Of a stretch of DNA of 64,000 nt, positions 10,453-18,213 are shown one piece after another. Each line of letters opens with the position of its first letter. The stretch's first letter is position 1. The position numbers and the translations under genes are program-made. Source of the DNA: Desulfolutivibrio sulfoxidireducens (GTDB lineage: Bacteria; Desulfobacterota; Desulfovibrionia; Desulfovibrionales; Desulfovibrionaceae); assembly GCF_013376475.1 (NCBI RefSeq), contig NZ_CP045508.1, positions 372,001 through 436,000 on the forward strand. Direction: 5' to 3'. The notes below the pieces were generated by a model that worked only from the letters and a program-made list of their open reading frames with translations, made no database searches and was not told the origin of the DNA.

Positions 10453-10495
10453 GGGATTCCAAAGGGCTTTCGCCCGTTGGCCGTCGGAGGCATTC
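10453..10495 (-). repeat. Dispersed palindromic repeat, copy 2 (inverted)
   Basis: The reverse-oriented member of the family at 8312 and 51753, with the imperfect palindrome CCAAAGGGCTTTCGCCCGTT (10459-10478, then GG) and the same GGCNGG and AATCCC flanks. It lies 30 bases downstream of the SDR/DUF2867 stop codon, a terminator position. Confidence 0.65.
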
Positions 10496-10524
10496 CCCCA
10501 TCCACCTGTCCTCCCGCCCCAGGG

Positions 10525-12048
10525 TCACCCCCGCTTCGCCCGGGCCGGGATGGCCGGGGTGAAACGTTCCGGGCGGCCGAGCAGGGGCCTTTCGGCGGCG
10601 TGGGCCAGGCCTTCGAGCAGGCCGGCGAAGACCAGTTGGTGCAGGGGATAGGTGGCGTACCAGTAGGCCAGCCCGCCCAGGCCCCGGGGCAGGAACCGGG
10701 AGTGGGCGGTCAGTTCGGTCACGTTGTCGGCCAGGCGCCGCAGGCGGAATTCCAAAAGGGCCTCGCCCGGCAGCTTCATCTCGGCCAGAAGTATGAGGCG
10801 CTCGTTCTTTGCAACCGTGAGCACCCGCCAGAAATCCAGGGGATCGCCCACCCGCAGGGTGTCGGGGTTGATGCCCACCCGGCGCAGCCCCACCCCGCCG
10901 AGAAGCTTGTCCAGAAAGCCCCGCAGCCGCCACAGGGCGTCTCCGTAATACCAGCCGGTCTCCCCGCCGATGCGGGCCAGGGCGTGCCACAGCTCGCCGG
11001 GCTCGGCGGCGGCCCGGGCCCGGTAGCCGCATTCGAGGACCGTGCCCCCGGCGTAGGGCGCATCGCCCACGGTCAGCCATTCGGGCGGGGTGGCGCAGCC
11101 CGCGTCGGTGCAACTGGTCTCCACGATGTTCTGCCGGATTTTTTCCAGGGCCCGGGCGATGGTCTCCCGACAGGTGCGCAGGTCTTGGGGGATGATCTGC
11201 CTGATGGCGTTTTCCCGGCACACCACCTCGTTGCGCAGGCCTTCGACCAGCGGCACGACCAGGGAGGCCGGGATGGGGCTTACGAGCTGGGCCCAGTATC
11301 CGGAAAGCCTTGGGGACATGACCGGCACGGGGATGATCAGCCGCCGGCCAAGGCCCGCCTCCTCGGCGTAGACCCGGAACAGGTCCTCGTAGCTGAGCAC
11401 GTCCGGACCGCCGATGTCGAAGGTCCGGCCCACGGTCTCGGGCGCGTCCAGGCAGCCGGCCAGATAGCTCAGGACGTTGGTGATGGCGATGGGCTGGCAA
11501 CGGGTGCGCACCCAGGCGGGGGTGACCATGACCGGCAGCCGGTCCACCAGGTAGCGCATGAGCTCGAAGGAGGCGCTGCCCGAGCCCAGGATCATGGCCG
11601 CGCGCAGGTGGGTCAGGGGCGTGCCGCCGTGGGACAGGATCAGCGCCACCTCGTGGCGGGACTTGAGATGGGGGCTTAGGTCCTCGCGGTCCTCGCCGAG
11701 CCCGCCCAGGTAGATGATCCGCGACAGGCCCTCCTCCCGGGCGGCCCGGGCCATGATCAGGGCCGCGTGGCGGTCGGCGGCGGCGAAATCCCGTTTGTGG
11801 GGATGCATGGAGTGCACCAGATAATAGGCCGTCTCGCAGCCGGCCAGGGCGGCGCGGGTGGAGGCCAGGTCCGAGAGGTCGGCCTGAACCAGTTCCACAT
11901 TCGGATGCACGGCCCATGGCCTGGCCAAAAGCTTGTCCAGGGACCGGCCCACGGCCCGGACCCGGCGTCCGGCGTCGAGGAGCTTGGGCACCAGGCGTCC
12001 GCCCACGTAGCCTGTGGCCCCGGTGACCAGGATGGGTTTGTCGGTCAT
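10525..12048 (-). CDS. Atypical SDR NAD(P)-binding protein with C-terminal DUF2867
   Basis: A 507-aa soluble protein. Residues 1-300 form an NmrA/atypical-SDR Rossmann domain with TGATGYVGG (GxxGxxG, residues 9-17), AYYLVHSM and DIGGPDVLSYEDL. Residues about 320-490 match the DUF2867 type, with WYYGDALWRLRG, DFWRV and ELTAHSRFLPRGLGGLAYWY. This two-domain layout is common in bacteria and resembles ubiquinone-biosynthesis or nucleoside-sugar epimerase relatives, but the reaction is unknown. aggaggcgcc precedes the ATG. It follows the receiver gene by 95 bases on the same strand, so co-transcription is possible. Confidence 0.85.
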   Translation of the reverse strand: MTDKPILVTGATGYVGGRLVPKLLDAGRRVRAVGRSLDKLLARPWAVHPNVELVQADLSDLASTRAALAGCETAYYLVHSMHPHKRDFAAADRHAALIMARAAREEGLSRIIYLGGLGEDREDLSPHLKSRHEVALILSHGGTPLTHLRAAMILGSGSASFELMRYLVDRLPVMVTPAWVRTRCQPIAITNVLSYLAGCLDAPETVGRTFDIGGPDVLSYEDLFRVYAEEAGLGRRLIIPVPVMSPRLSGYWAQLVSPIPASLVVPLVEGLRNEVVCRENAIRQIIPQDLRTCRETIARALEKIRQNIVETSCTDAGCATPPEWLTVGDAPYAGGTVLECGYRARAAAEPGELWHALARIGGETGWYYGDALWRLRGFLDKLLGGVGLRRVGINPDTLRVGDPLDFWRVLTVAKNERLILLAEMKLPGEALLEFRLRRLADNVTELTAHSRFLPRGLGGLAYWYATYPLHQLVFAGLLEGLAHAAERPLLGRPERFTPAIPARAKRG

Positions 12049-12143
12049 GGCGCCTCCTGTGAGGATGGATGATCGGTGATGCTAGCAGTCCGGCCCGGAC
12101 GTGGCAATGTCGGGTGGGGGAGGGAGCGCCTGTGGACCCCGGG

Positions 12144-12590
12144 CTACGGCTGTGGGGACGCGTCGGAAGGGATGTGGCCGCAGGTCGAAAGCACATGGCG
12201 GATGCCTTCGATGGTGGCCGGCTTGACCATGTAGCCGGTGAAACCGGAACGCCGGCACATCTCCCGGTGGTCCTGGTCGTCGTGGGCGGTCAGGGCGATG
12301 ACCGGCGTGGGCGGCAGGTTCCGCTGCTTTTCCATGGCCCGGATGCGGGCCGTGGCCTCGTGGCCGTTCATGCCCGGCATCTCCAGGTCCATGAACACCA
12401 TGCCGAAACGGCCCGAGGCGAACAGTTCCAGGGCCTGGTGGCCGTTGCGGGCGCAACGGGGGTCGCATCCGAGATGGCGCAGACACATCTCCATGGCCAA
12501 CCGCGCGCTTTCGCAGTCCTCGGCCAGGAGCACCCGGGGGCCGGGTTGGGCCGGTATCCGAGCCGGCGTGGTGCTGGTGTCCGGATCCAT
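12144..12590 (-). CDS. Single-domain response regulator (CheY-like receiver)
   Basis: A 148-aa protein with an 18-residue Thr/Pro-rich N-terminal tail, then one receiver domain: acidic pair ED (24-25), acceptor Asp68 in VFMDLEMPGMNG, Thr101 in ALTAHDD and Lys123 in YMVKPAT. There is no output domain. The sequence style is that of receivers from hybrid kinases (DLEMPGMNGHEA), so it may take phosphate from an orphan hybrid kinase such as that at 2521-5214; this is inference. The start used has aaagga before it and excludes a basic upstream stretch. Confidence 0.85.
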   Translation of the reverse strand: MDPDTSTTPARIPAQPGPRVLLAEDCESARLAMEMCLRHLGCDPRCARNGHQALELFASGRFGMVFMDLEMPGMNGHEATARIRAMEKQRNLPPTPVIALTAHDDQDHREMCRRSGFTGYMVKPATIEGIRHVLSTCGHIPSDASPQP

Positions 12591-12667
12591 GATGTCCTTT
12601 TGGGCTGGCGTTGCCCGGCTGGCGGGATCAGGGCGGCATGTCCGAAAGCCGCGTCCACGCCATACCG

Positions 12668-12695
12668 AATATATCACGACATTTCGCCAAAACAA
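12668..12695 (-). promoter_or_regulatory. Candidate sigma-70 promoter of the receiver gene
   Basis: In a locally AT-rich stretch the minus strand reads TTGTTT, 16 bases, TATATT, about 80 bases before the receiver start codon. Confidence 0.45.
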
Positions 12696-12837
12696 CACAA
12701 AAGATACTGGCCCGTGAACCGCCTCCGGGTTCTCCGTCGCGGAGAGAGGGCAACGGCTAGGCCAATGGCCGTCACCAGGGATGCGATTCGCATCGGATTG
12801 GGGTGCGACGTAGCAAGAAACGGACCTGGATGGACGA

Positions 12838-12861
12838 CCGCCCCGGAAGGAACCGGGGCGG
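12838..12861 (-). terminator. Hairpin downstream of the DUF2628-like gene
   Basis: A perfect nine-pair stem CCGCCCCGG/CCGGGGCGG with a six-base loop, 30 bases after the stop codon of the minus-strand gene. No strong T-run follows. The rest of 12591-12892 holds only the promoter candidate above. Confidence 0.5.
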
Positions 12862-12892
12862 CCGGGAAGAGAAAAGCGCGGGGTGCGTCAGG

Positions 12893-13339
12893 TTAGTCGT
12901 TGGCCATGGCCCCGATGAATCCAAGGGTGAAGGCCGCGATCAGCAAGAGGATGGTGACCAGGATCCCCACCCAGATCACCCAGCGGTGTACCCCGCCGAG
13001 TTCGGCGCAGGCCTCGGTGACGTCCTTTCCGGGAAAGGCCTCCTTGAGCCGCTCGATATCCTGTCGGGCCTTGCGGTAATACAGGTGGTAGCCGGCCAAG
13101 CCCGAGGCGATCATTACCGCGAAATTGAGGTAGGGCACGAAGGAAGCCACGAAGACCACGCCGGCGAAGAGATAGAGCTTGCGGTACAGAAGCCACCAAA
13201 AAGTGAAAAAAAACGCGGGCCAGTGCCAACCGGCCTTGAAATTGCCGGCCAACTCGTCGAAGCGTTTGAAGCGGGGAAGATACTTGTGTTCCTCAGGGCC
13301 GATGAAGGCCCGGTATTCACCGTCCGTGACGATCCTCAT
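12893..13339 (-). CDS. DUF2628-type small membrane protein
   Basis: A 148-aa protein with a soluble N-terminal third (MRIVTDGEYRAFIGPEEHKY), then FKAGWHWPAFFFTFWWLLYR and two or three hydrophobic helices (about 45-85 and 120-145). The 'W-N/H-WPAFFF-FWWLLYRK' stretch is the hallmark of DUF2628 inner-membrane proteins of unknown function. The start ATG fits the family N-terminus; the ribosome-binding site (gagg) is modest. It is divergent from a 55-aa gene. Confidence 0.7.
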   Translation of the reverse strand: MRIVTDGEYRAFIGPEEHKYLPRFKRFDELAGNFKAGWHWPAFFFTFWWLLYRKLYLFAGVVFVASFVPYLNFAVMIASGLAGYHLYYRKARQDIERLKEAFPGKDVTEACAELGGVHRWVIWVGILVTILLLIAAFTLGFIGAMAND

Positions 13340-13481
13340 GGCAGCCTCGCTTTGTGGTTTTTTTTCGTTTCTGGCATGAATCGACGCACGGGACAACAGG
13401 CCCGTACATGACGCGGGCGCGTCGGGGACTCCCGGAAGGGTCCGGGCATCGTGGAAGAAACAAGAATCCGCCGGAGGAACC

Positions 13482-13649
13482 GTGTACGAGATCAAGATCG
13501 TGGGCGACGTGAACGTGGAGGGTCCGGATATGCCGGATTTCGACGTCAATGTGTTGGAACGCGGGCTGCGCGAGGACGTCCTGAAACGTCTGGAGGAGAT
13601 GGGGCTTATCATCGCGGGCATCGAGATCAAGGTCAAAACCCTGTTCTGA
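13482..13649 (+). CDS. Small conserved-looking protein, 55 aa
   Basis: Starts with GTG behind a ggagg ribosome-binding site and encodes MYEIKIVGDVNVEGPDMPDF, then a charged helix and the ending IKVKTLF. It shows good third-position GC bias and beta-alpha-beta character, but no recognisable motif or family. It ends at a bidirectional hairpin shared with the next gene. The frame, ribosome-binding site and codon use support a real gene; function unknown. Confidence 0.6.
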   Translation: MYEIKIVGDVNVEGPDMPDFDVNVLERGLREDVLKRLEEMGLIIAGIEIKVKTLF

Positions 13650-13666
13650 TCCCCGGGGTCGGCTTT

Positions 13667-13702
13667 TCTGGGCCGCGCCATATCGCCCGGGCGCGGCCCA
13701 GA
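13667..13702. terminator. Bidirectional terminator hairpin between convergent genes
   Basis: A perfect 13-pair stem TCTGGGCCGCGCC/GGCGCGGCCCAGA with a ten-base loop lies exactly between the stops of the 55-aa gene and the following minus-strand gene. A CTTTT precedes it on the plus strand, which gives an A-rich/T-rich side for the minus transcript. Confidence 0.65.
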
Positions 13703-13723
13703 CAACCTCGTGACGGCGGACCG

Positions 13724-14098
13724 TCAGGGCACGGGATGCGTCCGGGTGAATTCCACAAGGTCTTCGTATATCTGTTGCACCTCGGCCACGGGCACGTTCC
13801 CGGACACCATAAGCAGGGGCGATTCCCTGTGGAACCGGGCCGCCCAGGGCTTTTGGGACAGCTTTTCCCACGCCCCCCATTTTCCGTAGGAAATCACCCC
13901 GTGCACGGTCTGCACCGAGACCTCGAAGGCCTCGTAATCCATGGGGCCGGCGGTCTTTCTGGGAATGCTCTCATGGTCCGGGCCGCCCTGGATCGAGAGG
14001 AAAAACCAGTCCCCGATCCGGATGTCCTCGAACCAGCGGTCCTCGTCACCGCCTTGACGGTCCAACTCGCGCAGAAGTGTCCGTACGTCCTGGGTCAT
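13724..14098 (-). CDS. Hypothetical protein, 124 aa
   Basis: A soluble, acidic protein beginning MTQDVRTLLRELDRQGGDED with a good aaggag site. There is no signal peptide, Cys or known motif. It is 111 bases downstream of the phosphatase-YkgJ gene on the same strand and could be the last member of that operon or have its own promoter. It converges on the 55-aa gene. Function not assigned. Confidence 0.6.
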   Translation of the reverse strand: MTQDVRTLLRELDRQGGDEDRWFEDIRIGDWFFLSIQGGPDHESIPRKTAGPMDYEAFEVSVQTVHGVISYGKWGAWEKLSQKPWAARFHRESPLLMVSGNVPVAEVQQIYEDLVEFTRTHPVP

Positions 14099-14209
14099 GG
14101 CCTGCTCCTTGGAAAATGTGTCCGGTTGGCCGGGCGCTTGCCCGTGAAACCGACGGCAGTGGGTTGTAGGGCCTTTGCCGTGGCTCGGTCAATCAGATCC
14201 GGGAGTCTT

Positions 14210-15286
14210 TCATCTGGCGGCGGTGTGGCCCCTGTTCCTTCCGTTTTTCTTCATGAGGTGGTGGAAAAAGACCTGCACGTAGCGCCCGGAAACCACGTCG
14301 GGCAGGCTGAAGCGTGGCGGCGGGCCGTCGTCCATCTCGGAGGTGAAGGCGAAATAGGCCTGGCGGGAAAGGGTCAGAACGGCCGGTTCCAGGGTCTCCC
14401 ACAACTCGGCCTTGGCCTGCGTCGGGGTTTCGAACGTGCGGCATTGCAGGGGCCGGTAGTCGAAAAGCAGGCAGCTTCCGGCCTCGAGCAGGGGACATGC
14501 GGCCCCGGCGTCGGACAGGCAGAAGTCCCCGGACCCGGCCGGACCGCTTTTTGCGGCCTCCCGTTCGCGTCGGGCCGCGTCCATGGCCCGCTCGATGACC
14601 GCGAGCCGCACCCGGCTTTGCAAGGTGCGGCTTAAGGCGTGCCCCAGGTAGACGGCCTCGATGAAGGACAGCCTGATGGGCGTGGCGCAGCAGCGGGTAT
14701 GCTCCCGGCCGCAACGTGCCCCGGATGGGGCGTACTCCTCGGCCAGGGCGCAGATGCCCTCGTAATCGTAAAAAAACGGCCCCAGATCCACCAGATGCCT
14801 GGACTCCAGGGTGGGTTCGCGGATGGTCAGCCGGCCGCTTTCCCGGCCGTATTTGCGGATGGACCACCACTGGTCGAAGTTGGCGGGCTTGGAGCGCAGG
14901 GGCCTTAATATCCTGGCGGCCATGGCGTGCCCCAGGCCCCGGCGCAGCAGGTAGGCGTTTAAGACCGTGCCCGTGCGCCCGATGCCGTGCCGACAGTGGA
15001 TGAGCACCTTTCGGCCCAGATAGACGGCCTCGTCAAGCCAGGCCAGGGCCTTTTCCAACTCCGGCAGGGGCGGGGCCTCCTCGTCCGGGATGGGCAGATA
15101 GTAGACCTCGAACCCGGCCTGGGCCTCGATGTCGTGCAGGTCGCAGAACTCGGCGCACAGGTTCAATATCGCGTCGATGCCCTGGGCCTTGAGGGAGGCG
15201 AGCTGCTCGTGGGTCATGGGCGCGTGTCCCACGGCCAGATGCGGGGTGACGAAGGTCAGTTCGTAGGCGTGGGCGGGCGGGGACAT
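14210..15286 (-). CDS. Dual-specificity protein phosphatase fused to a YkgJ-type metal-binding domain
   Basis: A 358-aa cytoplasmic fusion. Residues 1-150 are a cysteine-dependent phosphatase domain with the P-loop HCRHGIGRTG (97-106; nucleophile Cys98, Arg104) and a likely general acid in PIPDEEAPPLP. Residues 185-290 carry the YkgJ (zinc/iron-chelating) cysteine pattern: CGREHTRCC (192-200), CPLLEAGSC (264-272) and PLQCR. The gene starts only four bases after the stop of the PEP-synthase-like gene, implying tight co-expression. I infer it removes phosphate from a partner made in the same operon, with activity possibly tuned by bound metal or redox state. Which phospho-residue it hydrolyses is unknown. 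Confidence 0.82.
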   Translation of the reverse strand: MSPPAHAYELTFVTPHLAVGHAPMTHEQLASLKAQGIDAILNLCAEFCDLHDIEAQAGFEVYYLPIPDEEAPPLPELEKALAWLDEAVYLGRKVLIHCRHGIGRTGTVLNAYLLRRGLGHAMAARILRPLRSKPANFDQWWSIRKYGRESGRLTIREPTLESRHLVDLGPFFYDYEGICALAEEYAPSGARCGREHTRCCATPIRLSFIEAVYLGHALSRTLQSRVRLAVIERAMDAARREREAAKSGPAGSGDFCLSDAGAACPLLEAGSCLLFDYRPLQCRTFETPTQAKAELWETLEPAVLTLSRQAYFAFTSEMDDGPPPRFSLPDVVSGRYVQVFFHHLMKKNGRNRGHTAAR

Positions 15287-15290
15287 GGGG

Positions 15291-17828
15291 TCACCGGTCG
15301 GTCTTTGCCAGGAAGTCGTTCACCAGGGCGTCGAGATCGGTGGTTTCCGTCAGGGTGATGTCCATGAGCTTGGTCCGGGCCAGGAGATACCCGAGCATGG
15401 CCAGTCGCTTCAGGACGATGACCTCGCCTTCGCGGGCCAGACGGGCGTCGAGCATGTCCCCCTTGACCGTGACCGCAAAGCCGAAGTGGGTCAGCGCCCT
15501 GGAGATGAATTCGATGCGCTCCAGGCGCTGGCCCAGGCTGCCGCCGCCGCCTTTGAAGCGGAAGTTTATGTAGTTGTTTTTGCCATCGGAGCCGCAGACC
15601 GTGTCCAGGACCGAGAAATGGTAGCCGAAGCGGATCATCAGATGGGCGTAGTTGAGGGAAATGACCGCATAGCTGGCCAGAAGCCGGGTGTCCTTCCCGA
15701 AGATGCCGCCGCTTATGCGGTCGAGCTCCTCCCAGTCGGCATGTTGCACGTCGTCGTCCCAACTGGCATCGGGGGAGGTCAGCCCGGACCATACCGCCCA
15801 CATGGGCGTGCTCTTGATTTCCTCCGGGCCAAGCGTCCCCCGAGTCTGGGCGCTTTCAAAAAGGCCTCCGCCCAGGTCCAGGATGTACATGGTCAGCGGC
15901 AGGTGCGTCTTGAGCTTCTTGGCCGAGGCCAGGCCCAGACCGCCCCGGCCCACCAGGGAGAACATCTCGGACACGGCTTTTTCGTGGGCGAAGCGTACGA
16001 TGTCGTGGATCGAGCGCACCTTCGCCGGGGTAAAGTTCGGGGATTCGGGGTCGGTCAAGGTCAGGCGGGCCACCAGGGGGACGAGCTTTTCCAGGCGGCG
16101 CGCGGCCGGAGTGTCCCGGCTGGGGCGGGATTCCCTTGCCCGCCCGAAAAGACCCTCCACCTTGCCCGGCAGCACGGCCCCGGCGTCGGCGTCCACAGTG
16201 ACCACCTGGCCGTCCTTGATCGCGGAAAATATCTCCGGCCCGAACACCAAAACCGGCAGGCCGAACTCCCGGGCCACCGAGGCGAAATGCCCGGCCCGAC
16301 TGCCCGCCGCCGCGACCACGGCGGCCACCCCGCTTGCCAGACGGGCCAGGGCCGGCGACAGGGTGGGGGTGAGAAGCACCGCCCCCCCCGGCACGGCCGC
16401 GACGTCGATGACCGTCTGGGCGTGTACGGCCCGGCCGCAGGCCACGCCGCCGGACACCAGCCGTCCTCCGGAGAGCAGGGCCTTCGAGAGGTCCAACACC
16501 GTGTCGTCGGACGTCCCGTCGTCGACGTAGGCCCCGAACCCGTCCTCGGGTTCGGCCGCAACCGGGGGCGCCGCCGCGTCCGGGGCATTTGCCGCAATGG
16601 GCCGGCTTTGCAGGATGGACAGTTCGCCGTTTTTGGCCACAGCCCATTCCACGTCCTGGGGGCATCCGAAAAGCTTCTCCAGCCGCAGTCCGATTTCTCC
16701 CAGACGCACGGCATTCTCGTCGGACAGGGCCGGTTCCTCCCGGTTGGCGGTCTCCCGGCCCACCGGGTCGCGGGCCAAAACCCGCGGCGGCGACGTTCGG
16801 GTCAGGGTCACGGATTCGGGGATGATGCCGCCGCCCACCACGGCCGTGCCCAGGCCCCTGGCGGCGTAGACGCCCATGGCCTCCCGGCCGTGCACGGGTC
16901 CACCGGGGTCCAGGGTGTAGAGCACCCCGGCCGAGGCGGCGTCGACCATGGGCATGACCAGCACGGCCATGGAGGTTTCCTCGTCGGACAGGCCGTTTAA
17001 GACGCGGTAGGTCAGGGCCTTGGGGCCGTATTTGGAGGCCAGGACCCGCTTGTAGGCCGAGATCACGTCTTCCGGGCCGACGGAGAGCACGCTTTCGTAC
17101 TGTCCGGCGAACGAGGCCTGGCCGTCCTCGGCCAGGGCCGAACTGCGCACGGACAAAAGCCCGCCGCCGCCCCGGGCCAGTTCCGCGGCCTGGCGGCGAA
17201 GCGGTCCACTGATATCCTCGGGCACGTGGGCGGCAAGGATCATCTGGCGCATCTCCGAGGCCAGCCCGGCCACCTCGTCGGGCCGTGAGAGCACCACCCG
17301 GCGCAGTTTGGCGTCGAGCTTGGGCCGAAGCTCCCCGGCCTCCAGGATGTAGCGGAAGGCCCCGGCCGTGACCACCAGACCCGGGGGGACGGGGATGGAC
17401 GCGTCGTCGCCGGCCCGGCCCAGCGCGGCGGCCTTGCCCCCGGCGATTTCCGGCCGCCCGGCGGCCTCGGCCAGGGTCAGCAGATAGGGCGGCGACATGT
17501 CCGGCAGGGGCACGTCCAGGGCCATGCGCATGTAGAAGGCGATCTTTCGGGCGTATTCGGGGAGGTCCAGGTACCTGGCCGGGGACAACAGCGACAGTTG
17601 CCCCGTGAGATGTTCCATGGCGGCGCTCAGGCGTTTGCACAGCCATGCGACGCGGGCCCAATCGGCCTTTTCGTTGCCGTAATGGATGTCCTCGATCTCG
17701 GCGATGATGTCCATGCACAGGTCGTCGTAGCGCAGAAGGTCCTTGAAGGCGTTGTATTTCTCGCGCAAAAGGACGCCCGGGGCGAAGATCTGGTAGGTCC
17801 AGTGGCGGAAAAGCTGGGTGAGGGACAT
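15291..17828 (-). CDS. PEP-synthase-like phosphotransferase with atypical C-terminal domain (paralogue A)
   Basis: An 845-aa protein. Residues 1-110 are a helical domain. Residues about 115-415 form the ATP-binding module of PEP synthase/pyruvate phosphate dikinase (GGKAAALGRAG, LLSVRSSALAEDG, SFAGQYESVLSV, DVEWAVAKNG, LQSRPI). Residues 460-565 form the swivelling phosphohistidine domain with His514 in GSRAGHFASVAREFGLPVLV. The PEP/pyruvate TIM barrel that should follow is absent; in its place is a 250-residue region with HDIVRFAHEKAVSEMFS, RFGYHFSVLD and NYINFRFKGGGG. ATP-driven His phosphorylation is expected from the family, but the acceptor is unknown. It is fourth in an operon with PhnD, kinase, receiver and phosphatase. 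A paralogue is at 47603-50236. Confidence 0.85.
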   Translation of the reverse strand: MSLTQLFRHWTYQIFAPGVLLREKYNAFKDLLRYDDLCMDIIAEIEDIHYGNEKADWARVAWLCKRLSAAMEHLTGQLSLLSPARYLDLPEYARKIAFYMRMALDVPLPDMSPPYLLTLAEAAGRPEIAGGKAAALGRAGDDASIPVPPGLVVTAGAFRYILEAGELRPKLDAKLRRVVLSRPDEVAGLASEMRQMILAAHVPEDISGPLRRQAAELARGGGGLLSVRSSALAEDGQASFAGQYESVLSVGPEDVISAYKRVLASKYGPKALTYRVLNGLSDEETSMAVLVMPMVDAASAGVLYTLDPGGPVHGREAMGVYAARGLGTAVVGGGIIPESVTLTRTSPPRVLARDPVGRETANREEPALSDENAVRLGEIGLRLEKLFGCPQDVEWAVAKNGELSILQSRPIAANAPDAAAPPVAAEPEDGFGAYVDDGTSDDTVLDLSKALLSGGRLVSGGVACGRAVHAQTVIDVAAVPGGAVLLTPTLSPALARLASGVAAVVAAAGSRAGHFASVAREFGLPVLVFGPEIFSAIKDGQVVTVDADAGAVLPGKVEGLFGRARESRPSRDTPAARRLEKLVPLVARLTLTDPESPNFTPAKVRSIHDIVRFAHEKAVSEMFSLVGRGGLGLASAKKLKTHLPLTMYILDLGGGLFESAQTRGTLGPEEIKSTPMWAVWSGLTSPDASWDDDVQHADWEELDRISGGIFGKDTRLLASYAVISLNYAHLMIRFGYHFSVLDTVCGSDGKNNYINFRFKGGGGSLGQRLERIEFISRALTHFGFAVTVKGDMLDARLAREGEVIVLKRLAMLGYLLARTKLMDITLTETTDLDALVNDFLAKTDR

Positions 17829-17850
17829 GGCGCGCCTTCGTGGGTTCCGG

Positions 17851-18213
17851 TTATCCGTTCTCCAATGCCTCGGCCACCTTGCGTTCCAGTTCGTCCTTGT
17901 CGATGGGCTTGACGCAATAGTCGCAGGCCCCCAGGCGCACGGACTCCCTGGCCGTTTCCAGGGTGGGATAGCCCGTGAGCATGATCACCTTGGTGAGGGG
18001 CGAGCGCTTCTTGATTTCCTCCAGGACCTCGACGCCGGTCATCTTCTTGAGCTTGATGTCCAGGATGGCCATGGCCGGTTTGGTCTTGGCGATGTGCGCC
18101 AGGGCATCCTCCTCCTCGGTGAAGACCGTGACCGCGTGGCCTTTTCGTTCCAGGATGCGTTTGATGAGCACGCCGGCGTCGATGACGTCGTCCAGCACGA
18201 TGATGTCGGCCAT
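17851..18213 (-). CDS. Single-domain response regulator of the PhnD-kinase operon
   Basis: A 120-aa receiver: Asp8/Asp9 acidic pocket, acceptor Asp52 (AILDIKLKKMTG), Thr80 (MLTGYP) and Lys102 (CVKPID). No output domain. The start codon abuts the stop of the kinase gene, so the two are almost certainly a cognate pair. Output must be by protein contact. The next gene, 22 bases on, is the PEP-synthase-like protein, which makes it an obvious candidate target, though this is inference. Confidence 0.9.
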   Translation of the reverse strand: MADIIVLDDVIDAGVLIKRILERKGHAVTVFTEEEDALAHIAKTKPAMAILDIKLKKMTGVEVLEEIKKRSPLTKVIMLTGYPTLETARESVRLGACDYCVKPIDKDELERKVAEALENG

